Assembly (NCBI GenBank): GCA_002691205.1
Contig: NZHD01000108.1
Span: 1-64,000 of the forward strand
Source: Deltaproteobacteria bacterium
GTDB lineage: Bacteria; Myxococcota_A; UBA9160; UBA4427
DNA: 64,000 bases
Reading direction: 5' to 3'
Shown: one piece after another, positions 16,652-25,517 of the stretch
How positions within the stretch are numbered: the first letter of the stretch is position 1
Layout of the letters: each line of letters opens with the position of its first letter
Translations under genes and position numbers: made by a program
Notes under the pieces: generated by a model
Seen by the model: the letters and a program-made list of their open reading frames with translations, nothing else
What the model was told of the DNA's origin: nothing
Database searches by the model: none

Positions 16652-17410
16652 ATGGAACTCGGACTAGAAGGCAAACGCGTACTCATCACCGCTGCATCTC
16701 GAGGAATCGGCCAAGCCACAGCCCAGTGTTTCGCAGATCATGGATGCTCAGTCGCTCTTTGCGCTCGGGGAGAAAAACAACTTGAAATCGCCTCCCAAAA
16801 TCTAAAAGAACGCGGCGTCCAGGTCTTCTCGCAATCTTTGGACGTCTCCAACGGCGACGCACTTAAAAATTTTATCAGCGAAGCAGGCGAAGCTCTCGGC
16901 GGCCTTGATGTCTATGTCGCCAATGCCAGCGCAGGGGCCGGCCCCGGTGAAGAAGCTTGGCAGGCAAACTTCGACATCGATGTCATGGGCGCAGTTCGCG
17001 GAGTCGAGGCATCCTTGCCCTTTCTCGCTGATTCGGAAACGGCAAGTGTGGTTTTCATTGGATCGACTGCAGCCGTCGAGTTCCTGGGGGCTCCACAAGC
17101 GTACAATGCCATGAAAGCGGCTCTCATAGCCCACGCGTCTGATCTTTCGCAGTCCTTGGCTCCGCGAGGCATTCGCGTCAATGTCGTCTCGCCCGGTCCA
17201 GTCTTCTTTGAAGGCGGAAACTGGGAGATGATCAAGCAAACGATGCCACAAGTATACGAACGTGCCCTCGCGCAATGTGCCATCGGCCGAATGGGCACAC
17301 CCGACGAAGTCGCAAGAACAGTTGTTTTTCTTGCAAGCCCTGCTGCGAGCCTGATCACAGGCGCGAACCTCGTCGCAGACGGTGGATTTACCAAGAGGAC
17401 TTCTTTTTAG
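16652..17410 (+). CDS. Short-chain dehydrogenase/reductase (SDR)
   Basis: NAD(P)-dependent oxidoreductase of 252 residues, classical SDR type. The cofactor motif is ITAASRGIGQA; YVANASAGAG stands for the NNAG region. The catalytic Ser lies in VFIGSTAAVEFLG, and Tyr-Lys is AYNAMKAAL (Y-x3-K). The substrate-side loop is VVSPGPVFFEGGNW, and the C-terminal GANLVADGGFTKR is typical. The ATG at 16652 has CAGGGAG about 11 nt upstream. A Rieske oxygenase gene follows 36 nt later, so the pair may act on one substrate, for example oxidising a hydroxylated or dihydrodiol product. Substrate unknown. Confidence 0.88.
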   Translation: MELGLEGKRVLITAASRGIGQATAQCFADHGCSVALCARGEKQLEIASQNLKERGVQVFSQSLDVSNGDALKNFISEAGEALGGLDVYVANASAGAGPGEEAWQANFDIDVMGAVRGVEASLPFLADSETASVVFIGSTAAVEFLGAPQAYNAMKAALIAHASDLSQSLAPRGIRVNVVSPGPVFFEGGNWEMIKQTMPQVYERALAQCAIGRMGTPDEVARTVVFLASPAASLITGANLVADGGFTKRTSF

Positions 17411-17446
17411 CTGAACAAATCGCAGCCCTGCAGGAGATCCTAACTC

Positions 17447-18811
17447 ATGGATTTTGAAAATATGAATCCCGTTAAGAATCCAAAAGAATCTCGATCAAAC
17501 GGCCTAAGCTATCAGCAACTTCTCGACACGGACAGCCGAGAGGTGCCCGATGTTTTGAGAATGCAATCGAGTCGAGATCTGCCTTTCGTTCGCGTCCCCA
17601 TCGATCGATACACTTCGCAAGCGTTTCACGATCTTGAATTTGAAAAGATATGGAAGAAAGTTTGGCAATTCGCCTGTCGCGAAGAGCAAATTCCCGAAGT
17701 GGGCGACCATCAAATCTACGACATTGGAAAACTCTCCATCCTCATTGTGCGCGGACAGGACGCCATCATTCGAGCTTTTCACAACACCTGCCTGCATCGG
17801 GGACGCGCGCTGAAGGACAGGCCTGGGCGCAGCCTTCAACTTCAGTGCCCTTTTCACGGATGGACCTGGAACCTTGACGGATCCTTAAAGCAGATCCCCT
17901 GCCGCTGGGATTTTGATCACGTCAAAAATGAGAAAACTTCATTGACCGAAATCAAAGTAGGAACCTGGGGCGGTTTCGTTTTCATCAATCCGGATCCAAA
18001 TGCTGAAGCCTTTGAGGATTATATCGGCGACTTGCCTTCTCACTTTGAAAGGTGGCCACTCGAAGAGCGCTACATCGCAGCCCACGTTGGACGCATTATG
18101 GAATGCAACTGGAAGGTCGCCCAGGAGGGGTTTATGGAGGCTTACCATGTCGCGAGCACTCACCCCCAAATGCTGAGTGCCATTGGCGATGCCAACTCTC
18201 AATACGATGCCTGGGACCATTTTTCCAGAGCCATCACGGCAAACATGACGCCGAGTCCGCACCTTCGAAAAAAACCCTCTGAGCAGGAGCAGCTCGATGC
18301 CATGATGGGAGTCAGCCTAGATGGAAAACCCAGCATGACGGTCCCTGAGCAAAGAACGGCTCGTCAGACCCTAGGCCAACTTTCACGTATGCAACTTCAA
18401 GGGCTCGTTCCTTCGGTGCAAGATCTCAGCGATGCCGAGCTTTCTGACTCCATCTATTACACCCTCTTCCCGAACTTTCATCCGTGGGGCGCATACAATC
18501 GCATCACCTACCGATTTAGGCCTCTCGGAAACAGTCCGAATCAATCACTGATGGAAGTTTTTTACTTGGCCCCTTTTCGTGGCAAAAGGCCCGATCCTCA
18601 TCCATTTCAGCTTTTGAATGCCCATGCGTCTTGGACCGAAGCACCCCAGCTGGGCTCTCTCGCAAAGGTATTTGATCAAGACACCTTGAATATGGCCGCC
18701 GTCCAAAAAGGACTTCACGCAGCCGGACACCAAGAAGTCACATTCAGTCAGTACCAGGAAACTAAAATTCGCCATTTCCATTCTCTGCTCGACCAGTACG
18801 TCAAAAGCTAA
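17447..18811 (+). CDS. Rieske [2Fe-2S] aromatic-ring-hydroxylating-type oxygenase, large subunit
   Basis: A 454-residue terminal oxygenase component. The Rieske domain (about residues 50-150) has CLHRGRALKD and CPFHGWTWNLDG, giving the two Cys and two His cluster ligands. The catalytic domain has NWKVAQEGFMEAYHVASTHPQ, the mononuclear-iron facial-triad region. No small subunit, ferredoxin or reductase lies next to it, as in single-component (homotrimeric) family members that hydroxylate or demethylate varied substrates. The ATG at 17447 has CAGGAGA upstream. It follows an SDR gene by 36 nt. Substrate cannot be deduced. Confidence 0.9.
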   Translation: MDFENMNPVKNPKESRSNGLSYQQLLDTDSREVPDVLRMQSSRDLPFVRVPIDRYTSQAFHDLEFEKIWKKVWQFACREEQIPEVGDHQIYDIGKLSILIVRGQDAIIRAFHNTCLHRGRALKDRPGRSLQLQCPFHGWTWNLDGSLKQIPCRWDFDHVKNEKTSLTEIKVGTWGGFVFINPDPNAEAFEDYIGDLPSHFERWPLEERYIAAHVGRIMECNWKVAQEGFMEAYHVASTHPQMLSAIGDANSQYDAWDHFSRAITANMTPSPHLRKKPSEQEQLDAMMGVSLDGKPSMTVPEQRTARQTLGQLSRMQLQGLVPSVQDLSDAELSDSIYYTLFPNFHPWGAYNRITYRFRPLGNSPNQSLMEVFYLAPFRGKRPDPHPFQLLNAHASWTEAPQLGSLAKVFDQDTLNMAAVQKGLHAAGHQEVTFSQYQETKIRHFHSLLDQYVKS

Positions 18812-19124
18812 AGAGTCGGGAAGAAGGACTCAACTCCCTCAAGCCCCATACCCCCGGGCTTTAAGTAAGAGGTCCGGGGCAAGAACCTCAACAAGAACGA
18901 GTAGGCGCCTAGGAAATAAGCTCCCTCCTACCCTGCAAGTGACACTCTTCCTTGAATTCAACCTCCGCTACACCCCGTCACGCCTGAGATTCAGAAGGGA
19001 TCAGCAAAGTCGTTCCCCTAAAATAAAGAAGCTGCGCTCGTCCTTTTGAAGGGCTATTGGTAATCATCAACCCCGGGGCACCTCGACTCAGGTTTCTCCA
19101 AATTAAATTAACCGAAAGGACAAC
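18812..19124. other. Intergenic region before peroxiredoxin
   Basis: Just over 300 bp with no gene seen. A CCCCGG ... CCGGGG inverted repeat with a 17-nt loop occurs near 18850-18880 but lacks a T-run. The 3' end holds the ribosome site GAAAGGA of the peroxiredoxin gene. Confidence 0.4.
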
Positions 19125-19598
19125 ATGGCCATCCAGGTAGGCGAAAAAATTCCAGACGTAACGATCAAGACCAGTGGTATGCAGGACCTCTCCACAGGAG
19201 AGTTATGTGCTGGGAAAAAAGTGGTGCTCTTCTCTGTTCCCGGAGCGTTCACTCCCACTTGCTCGGAACAGCATTTCCCCGGATTTATTGATCATGCCGC
19301 AGATATTAAATCTAAGGGTGTCGATGTCATTGCATGCATGTCAGTCAACGATGCATTCGTCATGGACGCATGGGCTAAAGATCGAGGAGCCGGCGAAGAC
19401 ATCACTCTGCTCGCAGATGGGAACGCTGATTTCGCCAAGGCGCTCGGACTTGAAATGGATGGAACCGGAATTGGCTTCGGAACCCGAGCTCAACGTTTTG
19501 CTCTTATTATCGAAGACGGCGTAGTCACTCATGCAGCCGTTGAAGAACCCATGAAGTTCGACGTCAGCAGCGCTGAGAAAATCATGGAGGCATTGTAA
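19125..19598 (+). CDS. Peroxiredoxin, Prx5/AhpE-like (redoxin)
   Basis: Thiol peroxidase reducing hydrogen peroxide and organic peroxides in the cytoplasm. The 157-residue protein has the peroxidatic motif SVPGAFTPTCSEQHFPGF with the reactive Cys at residue 46. CMSVNDAFVMDAWAKD, LLADGNADFAKALGL and FGTRAQRFALIIEDG follow, all characteristic of the Prx5 group, where glutathione/glutaredoxin usually serves as reductant. A second Cys (residue 28) could be resolving, which I cannot prove. A good ribosome site lies upstream and a hairpin terminator downstream, so it is probably monocistronic. Confidence 0.94.
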   Translation: MAIQVGEKIPDVTIKTSGMQDLSTGELCAGKKVVLFSVPGAFTPTCSEQHFPGFIDHAADIKSKGVDVIACMSVNDAFVMDAWAKDRGAGEDITLLADGNADFAKALGLEMDGTGIGFGTRAQRFALIIEDGVVTHAAVEEPMKFDVSSAEKIMEAL

Positions 19599-19662
19599 AA
19601 ACTAGGCACCGATGTCGAAGCTCATTAGATTAGAAGTATCTCATGGGTGGAAAAATCGAATA

Positions 19663-19696
19663 AAGGAGAGAACGGTGAAAATCGTTCTCTCCTTCT
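19663..19696 (+). terminator. Hairpin terminator after peroxiredoxin
   Basis: AAGGAGAGAACG (19663-19674) pairs perfectly with CGTTCTCTCCTT (19683-19694) around an 8-nt loop. The tail is pyrimidine-rich rather than a pure T-run, so termination efficiency is uncertain. Confidence 0.65.
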
Positions 19697-19892
19697 CGCT
19701 CTCACCGGGTCAACGTGCAGCTCGCCATGACCCGAAAGTTACCCCCACCAAAGAAGGCATGAGCAGGCCTTTATGATCTAAAGCTCTTCGCGAATATCGC
19801 AAATTAGTCCTGTATCATCTCGCATCACTCGCTCACTCACTCAATTTTCAGACTCGCGACTCACTTTCACGCTCGAGGCCCTCGGAGGAAAA

Positions 19893-20654
19893 ATGAAATC
19901 CATACTTTTCGGACTGGCAACGATCCTCGTTCTTCTCGTTGGCGGATTCTACTTTGTCTATTCGAACCTCGATGAAATTGTTCGAACGGCCATCGAAGAA
20001 TACGGCTCCCAAGTCGTAGGCACATCGGTGAGCGTCAGCGGTGTTTCGATCTCTTTGACCGAGGGAAAAGGAACGATCAAAGAACTTCGAGTGGCCGAAC
20101 CCAAGGGCTTTGGATCAGGCAGTGCCATTTCCTTTGACGAAATCGAGCTTGGAATTGACATCCGCTCACTCACGGCTCGTGAACCCATTATTATCAACCT
20201 CGTGCGCGTCATCGCACCGTCTGTCAACTATGTGATCAATCAGGCAGGCGAAAGCAATCTCGCTGCCATCCAAAAAAATATTGCTCGAAGCTCCTCCTCT
20301 AGTCCCTCTCCTCCAGAAGAAAGAGGAAGTGATAAGAACGAGAAGCCCTTGTTGATTTCAATTCGAAGTCTCGATATCGAAGGCGGAAGCGTATCGGCTG
20401 ACCTTTCAGCCGTGGGGCTCAAAGCAACCAAAGCCTCACTACCGGCCATCCGAGGCAAAAATTTAGGTGGAAGTTCAGGAGCACCTCCGACCGAAATCGC
20501 CACCCAGCTCGCTCAAAAATTTGTGGGCGACACCATCATCGCTGTGAGCAAGTCTCAAATCGCTCCTGAAATAAATCGTCTACTCAATCAAGCGGTGGGC
20601 AAAGAGAATAGTCAAAATATTCAAGGGCTCATCCAAGGACTGATGCAGAAATAG
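19893..20654 (+). CDS. AsmA-like / DUF748-type envelope protein
   Basis: A 253-residue protein with one N-terminal membrane helix (ILFGLATILVLLVGGFYFVY), then VGTSVSVSGVSISLTEGKGTIKELRVAEPKGF and SISFDEIELGIDIRSLTAREPIIINLVRVIAPSVNY (quoted in parts; the pattern is what matters), typical of the AsmA superfamily N-terminus. A Ser/Pro-rich linker lies near residue 135. AsmA-like proteins bridge inner and outer membrane in lipid transport; this short form contains only one repeat unit. CGGAGGAAAA precedes the ATG. Function inferred from fold only. Confidence 0.7.
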   Translation: MKSILFGLATILVLLVGGFYFVYSNLDEIVRTAIEEYGSQVVGTSVSVSGVSISLTEGKGTIKELRVAEPKGFGSGSAISFDEIELGIDIRSLTAREPIIINLVRVIAPSVNYVINQAGESNLAAIQKNIARSSSSSPSPPEERGSDKNEKPLLISIRSLDIEGGSVSADLSAVGLKATKASLPAIRGKNLGGSSGAPPTEIATQLAQKFVGDTIIAVSKSQIAPEINRLLNQAVGKENSQNIQGLIQGLMQK

Positions 20655-20707
20655 GCGAAGACACCCAGTCCATTTCACCCAGACGTTAAAAAAAAGGAAA
20701 ACGGCTC

Positions 20708-21187
20708 TTGGGAGAAAAAAACGACGAATCACTTATGCAGCGACTCCATGCCGAATCGGAAATCCGACGGCGACTGATCGATTATGCGACCATCGTGGAC
20801 ACTCGAGCTTGGCCGAAACTCGATGATGTGTTCGTGCCCACTGCGACCGCGATTTATGGATCAGATCCAGCCTTTCAATTTACATGCGAAGACCTCGATA
20901 AAATTCGTCAGATGTGCCAAAGCAATCTCGACGGCTGCGGGCCGACCCAACACCTCATTACGAATTTTCAAATCGACGTCAATCTTCAAACCGAGACAGC
21001 CTCCAGTGTATGCTCAGTTCAAGCGGGACACTTTGGACGAGATCAATACAGCCAGTCCAGGTATGAAATGTGGGGCGAATATCGTGATCGCTGGCTGCTT
21101 ACTACAACTGGATGGAGAATCATTCAGCGCCAGCTTCATGTCGTCCACGAATTCGGTGATCGAGAACATGTTCTGGGCTCTCAATAG
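20708..21187 (+). CDS. SnoaL-like (NTF2-fold) protein
   Basis: A 159-residue protein with the cone-shaped NTF2/SnoaL fold pattern: ESEIRRRLIDYATIVDTRAW, KLDDVFVPTATAIYG, a central THL-like segment PTQHLITNFQIDV, and RYEMWGEYRDRWLLTTTGWRI ending in a typical last strand. The family includes steroid isomerase-like enzymes, hydroxylases and dehydratases; catalytic residues cannot be assigned. The start is a TTG at 20708, supported by AAAAAGGAAAA upstream; no ATG is available before the conserved region except one ten codons in. Co-directional with the HugZ-like gene downstream. Confidence 0.75.
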   Translation: MGEKNDESLMQRLHAESEIRRRLIDYATIVDTRAWPKLDDVFVPTATAIYGSDPAFQFTCEDLDKIRQMCQSNLDGCGPTQHLITNFQIDVNLQTETASSVCSVQAGHFGRDQYSQSRYEMWGEYRDRWLLTTTGWRIIQRQLHVVHEFGDREHVLGSQ

Positions 21188-21307
21188 ACAAATCGGCATG
21201 TCACATTTTGATAAATCATAAAAGCTTCGATACCGTCTGCTTAAGGATGAGGAAATTATCCTTCCAAAAATCCTCTTTATTGAATCACTCCATCAGGAAA
21301 TTTGAAC

Positions 21308-22126
21308 ATGACCAACGATGCCCACTCCCAGCCAAGCGGACAAGATCAAGAGCTTCTTTACGACCCCGCAGTGGCTCAGCTCTCACACGGAGAGCGTGCA
21401 CGAACGCTTCTTGAGACAGTCAATACAGCTACGCTATGCACACTGTCTCACAAGCCTGCCGATTACCCTTATGGCTCCTTCGTCACCTTCTCCATGGATG
21501 GCCACCTTCCGACCTTCTTCATCAGCGAACTGGCTGAGCACACTCAGAACCTGAGACGGGATACTCGGGCTTCCCTCATGGTGGCCGAAAGCGGAGGAGA
21601 AGACCCTCTCGCGAATAGCCGCGTCACTCTTGTGGGCCGAGTAGAACTCGTCGTAGATCAGAAACTTCGAGAGAGTGCCAAAGAGTCTTACTTGGCCTCT
21701 CACCCTTCAGCAGCTCACTATATCGACTACTCAGATTTTTCGTTCTGGCAACTTCACGTAGAGTCCCTTCGATACATTGGGGGCTACGGGAGAATGTCCT
21801 GGGTCGATGGCGAACAATGGAGATTAAGCGAAGCCGACCCCACCATCTCCTTCTCGGAGGGAGTCCTCACGCACATGAATGAGGACCACGGCGAGGCCAT
21901 GGTGGACTATTGCAAAGCTTTTTCAAAAGCGATTGACACGACCAGCGCCACAATGACTCAGATTGATCGATACGGATTCGAAATGTCCGCCTCTACCCAA
22001 AAAGGGCCCAGACCCATCAGACTCGCTTTCCCAGAGCCCATCCTAACCTCTGAAGATGCGCGAAAGCAAATGGTGGCCCTGGTCAAAAAGGCTCGACAAC
22101 TCCTTGATGCCCAGTCGCCAGAGTAA
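21308..22126 (+). CDS. HugZ-like pyridoxamine-phosphate-oxidase-fold protein with DUF2470 tail
   Basis: A 272-residue protein. The split-barrel flavin/heme-binding domain (about 25-165) shows ARTLLETVNTATLCTLSHKPADYPYGSFVTF and LSELAEHTQN-like strands ending RVTLVGRVELV. The C-terminal domain begins near residue 190 with the DUF2470 signature LTHMNEDHGEAMVDYCKAF. The same architecture occurs in HugZ/HutZ proteins involved in heme breakdown and in plant GLK1/PGR-type homologues. Heme use is an inference. The ATG at 21308 has AGGAAA upstream. It converges on the ATP-grasp gene. Confidence 0.8.
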   Translation: MTNDAHSQPSGQDQELLYDPAVAQLSHGERARTLLETVNTATLCTLSHKPADYPYGSFVTFSMDGHLPTFFISELAEHTQNLRRDTRASLMVAESGGEDPLANSRVTLVGRVELVVDQKLRESAKESYLASHPSAAHYIDYSDFSFWQLHVESLRYIGGYGRMSWVDGEQWRLSEADPTISFSEGVLTHMNEDHGEAMVDYCKAFSKAIDTTSATMTQIDRYGFEMSASTQKGPRPIRLAFPEPILTSEDARKQMVALVKKARQLLDAQSPE

Positions 22127-22167
22127 GCAAATTGTGTAGAGAGAAGGGCCTTCGATGCGAGAACGCA

Positions 22168-23142
22168 TCAGATGTTGTCTAGAGATCCCGCCTCTGCCGA
22201 GAATACCCTCATGGCTGTGGCGACTCGTTCCTCGACACTGGCCGCATGACAACCACTTTTCTGAACCCACTGAACACGCGGCAATAAACCCGCTCCACTT
22301 GCCATTTGGATCGCCAAGCCGGGCCTAGCATTAATTTCCAAAATAAGCGGCCCTCGAGTTTTATCTAACACAATGTCCACCCCTATATATCCCATCTCGG
22401 TCATATCAGTGCATCGTGCAGAAAGCTCAAGCAATTCGGTCCAACGTGGAACCACCAATTCATCGAATGGGTTCTTTGAATCGGGGTGACTTTCGATTGG
22501 CAAACCATGCTGAACGGCTCTCAGAGCGCGACCATTCGCCAGATCAAGCCCGACCCCAACAGCTCCCTGATGCAGATTCGCTTTCCCATCGGATGCACGA
22601 GTCGATAAACGCATCATAGCCATGATCGGAACTCCCCGAAAAACCACGACACGAATATCAGGTACTCCCTCAAAACTATAATCACGGAAGTCTTCCGAGA
22701 ACTGCACCAGGGCTTCAATCATGGCGACATCAGGCTTTCCACCCAAGCTATAAAGTCCGCTCAAGGTATTTGAAACATGCCGCTCCATCGCCTTTCGACC
22801 AATCACTTCGCCACTGGGTTTTCGAAATTCACCGTCTTCTTGACCAGTAATCACAAGCACCCCTTTACCCGCACTCCCATGGGTTGGTTTGATCACAAAA
22901 CCAGGATACTTACTCACTCTTTCATAAACCCCGCCCACTTCACCTTGCGAGCGAACCACACCGTATAGTTCTGGAACAGCAATGCCCGCTTCCTCTGCCA
23001 ACAACTTTGTCTTGAGCTTGTCATCAACACGAGGGTAAAACTTACGAGCATTGTAGACTGATATGAGAGAAACATTTCTCGCATTCATGCCTAAAATGCC
23101 TGCGGCACGAAGCTTGGACGGCCTTACAAATCGACCGATCAT
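22168..23142 (-). CDS. ATP-grasp, alpha-L-glutamate ligase-like protein
   Basis: A 324-residue ATP-grasp enzyme of the RimK-related, glutamate-ligase-like group that accompanies 7TM-transglutaminase proteins. Landmarks: DDKLKTKLLAEEAGIAVPEL, the ATP-binding strand PGFVIKPTHGSAGKGVLV, DIRVVVFRGVPIMAMMRLST, and the metal-binding end GYIGVDIVLD plus LILEINARPGLAIQMA. The reaction, expected to be ATP-dependent carboxylate-amine ligation, has no known substrate. Its ATG overlaps the stop of the 7TM gene by 4 nt, so the two are coupled. The family assignment is strong; the biology is open. Confidence 0.88.
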   Translation of the reverse strand: MIGRFVRPSKLRAAGILGMNARNVSLISVYNARKFYPRVDDKLKTKLLAEEAGIAVPELYGVVRSQGEVGGVYERVSKYPGFVIKPTHGSAGKGVLVITGQEDGEFRKPSGEVIGRKAMERHVSNTLSGLYSLGGKPDVAMIEALVQFSEDFRDYSFEGVPDIRVVVFRGVPIMAMMRLSTRASDGKANLHQGAVGVGLDLANGRALRAVQHGLPIESHPDSKNPFDELVVPRWTELLELSARCTDMTEMGYIGVDIVLDKTRGPLILEINARPGLAIQMASGAGLLPRVQWVQKSGCHAASVEERVATAMRVFSAEAGSLDNI

Positions 23143-24671
23143 TTCTCGGCCATGGGCGAAAAGCGCCTCAACTCAGTCAATCGGTATCCGGTGTAGTGTC
23201 CGAGCATTAAAGTCACCGCCAGCACAACAAGAAGCAATTCTGGAAATGAAAAAGTTAAGTACTCGACAATTTCGATGCTCATGGCCAAATAAACAAGCAC
23301 GGCCACTCCCAGACTTCCTGCTCCTTGAATCAAGGCTTCACGCGCTCCATCCTCCTCCCATAAAACTGACATTCGCTCGATGGTCCAGGCCATGATAATC
23401 ATCGGGAAAAACGTCACGGTGAGGCCAGCTTCAATTCCAAGCTTAAAACTCGCGATACTCACCCCTGCGAATAAAATGATTACTACAATCACCACTGCAG
23501 AAATACGCGGTACCAACAGAAGATTGAGGCGCGATAGGTATGCTCTAATCATCAGGCCAATGGCAACCACCACGATAAACATCACGAGTCCTGAGATCAG
23601 CTCGGTCTGCTTAAAAGCCAGTGCAATCAAGATGGGCATAAAAGTTCCAGAGGTACGAATACCCACAACGCTTCGCATCAATACGACGACTAAAGTACCA
23701 ATGGGGACAAGTAAGAGGAGCTTAAAAATATTCTGCTGATTAATAGGTAGGGTGTAGATCGAGAAATTGACGAGAGCAGCTTTTTCTTCTTCCCCCTTAA
23801 GGACAACCAGCCCTCGGGTCCCACGAATTTCACTTAGGGTCGAAAAAGTGACCCTTGAACCGTGCCCGCCGATGAGATCCAGAAGCGACTCCCCCCCTCT
23901 CTGCCACAGCAAGAACCTGTCGGGTAAACCCAAAACTCCTGTATCTGGCTGAAAATCTTGCCACTGATCGCCAGTCCAAACTTCCACGAGGTCACTGAGC
24001 TTCTCTCGCCTTCGGCCATCCTCGAGCAAGATCCCTCTCGCTATACGAGCGGGAACCCCCGAGAGATTCACAAGGTCTACGGCGATTCGCGCCCGCGAGT
24101 TGGCATCGCTGCTAATGCCGAGGAGAATTCGAGCACTTTCGCTGGGCTTAGGGGCCGCTAGGTCTTGAATGAGTTGTGCCGTGAATGAAGCTGGGTCGGT
24201 TGTTTTTGCCTTTACCTGGGCGATCAAATCCTTTGCAGCCACCTTATAGGCCGGTTCGAGGTCTGGAGCCGTAGGCCCAGACGGAGCCTTCGTGTCGGGT
24301 CTTTTATCTCCTCCTTCCCCTTCAAAAGCAACGACCTGATAGTAGATCACCTGCCTTCCGGTCTTGCCCGACCCTTTCCAAATCGCTCGAGGGTGACTTC
24401 CTCCTTTGTCCTGATAGCCAAGGGTGTAGGCTGAAGAGGCTGAAAACTGCTCTAAGACCTGCAGAGTAGAACTCGACTCAGGCACTGCAAACGAAAGCTC
24501 AACATCCTCCGACGTGGCCTCAAAACTAATCCGGGCCTCGGCCGTCCAAGCCTGCGTCACCTTGCCCGGCAACAATGGGAAACCTAAAGAAAAGTGTTTA
24601 TACAGAGTCAATCCGAGACCGACGACAGTTAAAATCACGACCGCCGTCACCAGTTGAAAGCGCTCCGACAT
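23139..24671 (-). CDS. Inactive transglutaminase-like domain fused to seven membrane helices
   Basis: A 510-residue inner-membrane protein. After one N-terminal helix (LVTAVVILTVVGLGLTLY) comes a large periplasmic domain (about 40-310). Its transglutaminase-like segment, from SARILLGISSDANSRARIAVDLVNLSGVPARI to GDQWQDFQPDTGVLGLP, lacks the Cys of active enzymes. Seven hydrophobic helices follow (for example ILVAL-rich stretches from FKLLLLVPIGTLVVVLM to LLLVVLAVTLMLGHY). This architecture is a known co-occurring partner of ATP-grasp and retropepsin-like proteins. The ATG at 24671 has CAGGAG at the preceding gene's end; a TTG at 24680 is the alternative. Confidence 0.86.
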   Translation of the reverse strand: MSERFQLVTAVVILTVVGLGLTLYKHFSLGFPLLPGKVTQAWTAEARISFEATSEDVELSFAVPESSSTLQVLEQFSASSAYTLGYQDKGGSHPRAIWKGSGKTGRQVIYYQVVAFEGEGGDKRPDTKAPSGPTAPDLEPAYKVAAKDLIAQVKAKTTDPASFTAQLIQDLAAPKPSESARILLGISSDANSRARIAVDLVNLSGVPARIARGILLEDGRRREKLSDLVEVWTGDQWQDFQPDTGVLGLPDRFLLWQRGGESLLDLIGGHGSRVTFSTLSEIRGTRGLVVLKGEEEKAALVNFSIYTLPINQQNIFKLLLLVPIGTLVVVLMRSVVGIRTSGTFMPILIALAFKQTELISGLVMFIVVVAIGLMIRAYLSRLNLLLVPRISAVVIVVIILFAGVSIASFKLGIEAGLTVTFFPMIIMAWTIERMSVLWEEDGAREALIQGAGSLGVAVLVYLAMSIEIVEYLTFSFPELLLVVLAVTLMLGHYTGYRLTELRRFSPMAEK

Positions 24672-24680
24672 AAAAACCAA

Positions 24681-25271
24681 CTACTCCTGACTGTCTTTCG
24701 CAACGGGAGACAACGTCAACTGTCGATCGACATCCACCAGAGCCAAACCCTGAAGGTAGCTCCGACCGATGAGGATTGGAAAATCGTATCCGGATCGATC
24801 AGCGAGTGTAAAATCACTCAACCGATCCAAAGGCCCCAAAACAACCCTCAGCGTCACTACGAGTCTGTGCAAGGATGCTTCTCCGTGCCTCTTAATGAAG
24901 GTGCGCCCGGTCACTTCCGTCTCAATCTCAATCGATGTTTTTTGTTTATCCCTGAGAGGCAACTTAAATTTTACCCAAGGCTTACCGTCTCTCTCAAACG
25001 GAGTGATTTCTTGTGCATCGATGGAAGAAGTTTGAGCCCCAGTGTCGATGCGTGCTTTAAAAATAGCTTGTTGTGGTTCAAGCAAGACTCGCTCAATCGC
25101 ACCCACTACCAAGAGATTGTCTTTGTACAATTGAGGAGGACAATCGTCTGCCTGCAATTCACCCTCCTTCTCATTAGCTTGATCCACAGACGGCATGATT
25201 TGAGCACACGAAATGAGTAAAAAAGAAAGGGGAACTAAGCCGATCACAAAAATAAGTAAGTGTTTACGCAT
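24681..25271 (-). CDS. Retropepsin-like aspartic protease lipoprotein ('ATP-dependent zinc protease' family)
   Basis: A 196-residue precursor with a lipoprotein signal (LIFVIGLVPLSFLLISCAQ; lipobox L-I-S-C). The mature domain has VGAIERVLLEPQQAIFKARIDTGAQTSSI, where DTGA is the single active-site motif of a dimeric retropepsin, then KRHGEASLHRLVVTL and DFPILIGRSYL. The 'zinc protease' name in databases is historical. It is the first gene of the three-gene operon with the 7TM-transglutaminase and ATP-grasp proteins, ending 9 nt before the next ATG. It could process peptides that the other two build or sense. Confidence 0.87.
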   Translation of the reverse strand: MRKHLLIFVIGLVPLSFLLISCAQIMPSVDQANEKEGELQADDCPPQLYKDNLLVVGAIERVLLEPQQAIFKARIDTGAQTSSIDAQEITPFERDGKPWVKFKLPLRDKQKTSIEIETEVTGRTFIKRHGEASLHRLVVTLRVVLGPLDRLSDFTLADRSGYDFPILIGRSYLQGLALVDVDRQLTLSPVAKDSQE

Positions 25272-25517
25272 TTGATGCCCTACCCCTTCCTAACATGCGA
25301 GCAAACCGTAACAGGACCTAAACAGCTCAGATTCAACGCAGCGTTGCTCGACGAAATTTTCGCTAAGTCTTCACCAAAACACCAAGCAGATCATAGATCG
25401 AGAATCCCGAGATAGCAGCCTTACCGAAAAAAGGTGGCTTTCTGAGCATACTTTTGGCAAAAACACTGGCCCTTTGACGCGGTTCTGATGCGCGTTGAAT
25501 TCTGAGTTTAAAGCGAC

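Noticed and set aside
18850-18880. CCCCGG/CCGGGG inverted repeat after the Rieske oxygenase gene
   Set aside because: Six-bp stem with a 17-nt loop and no T-run; not a convincing terminator.
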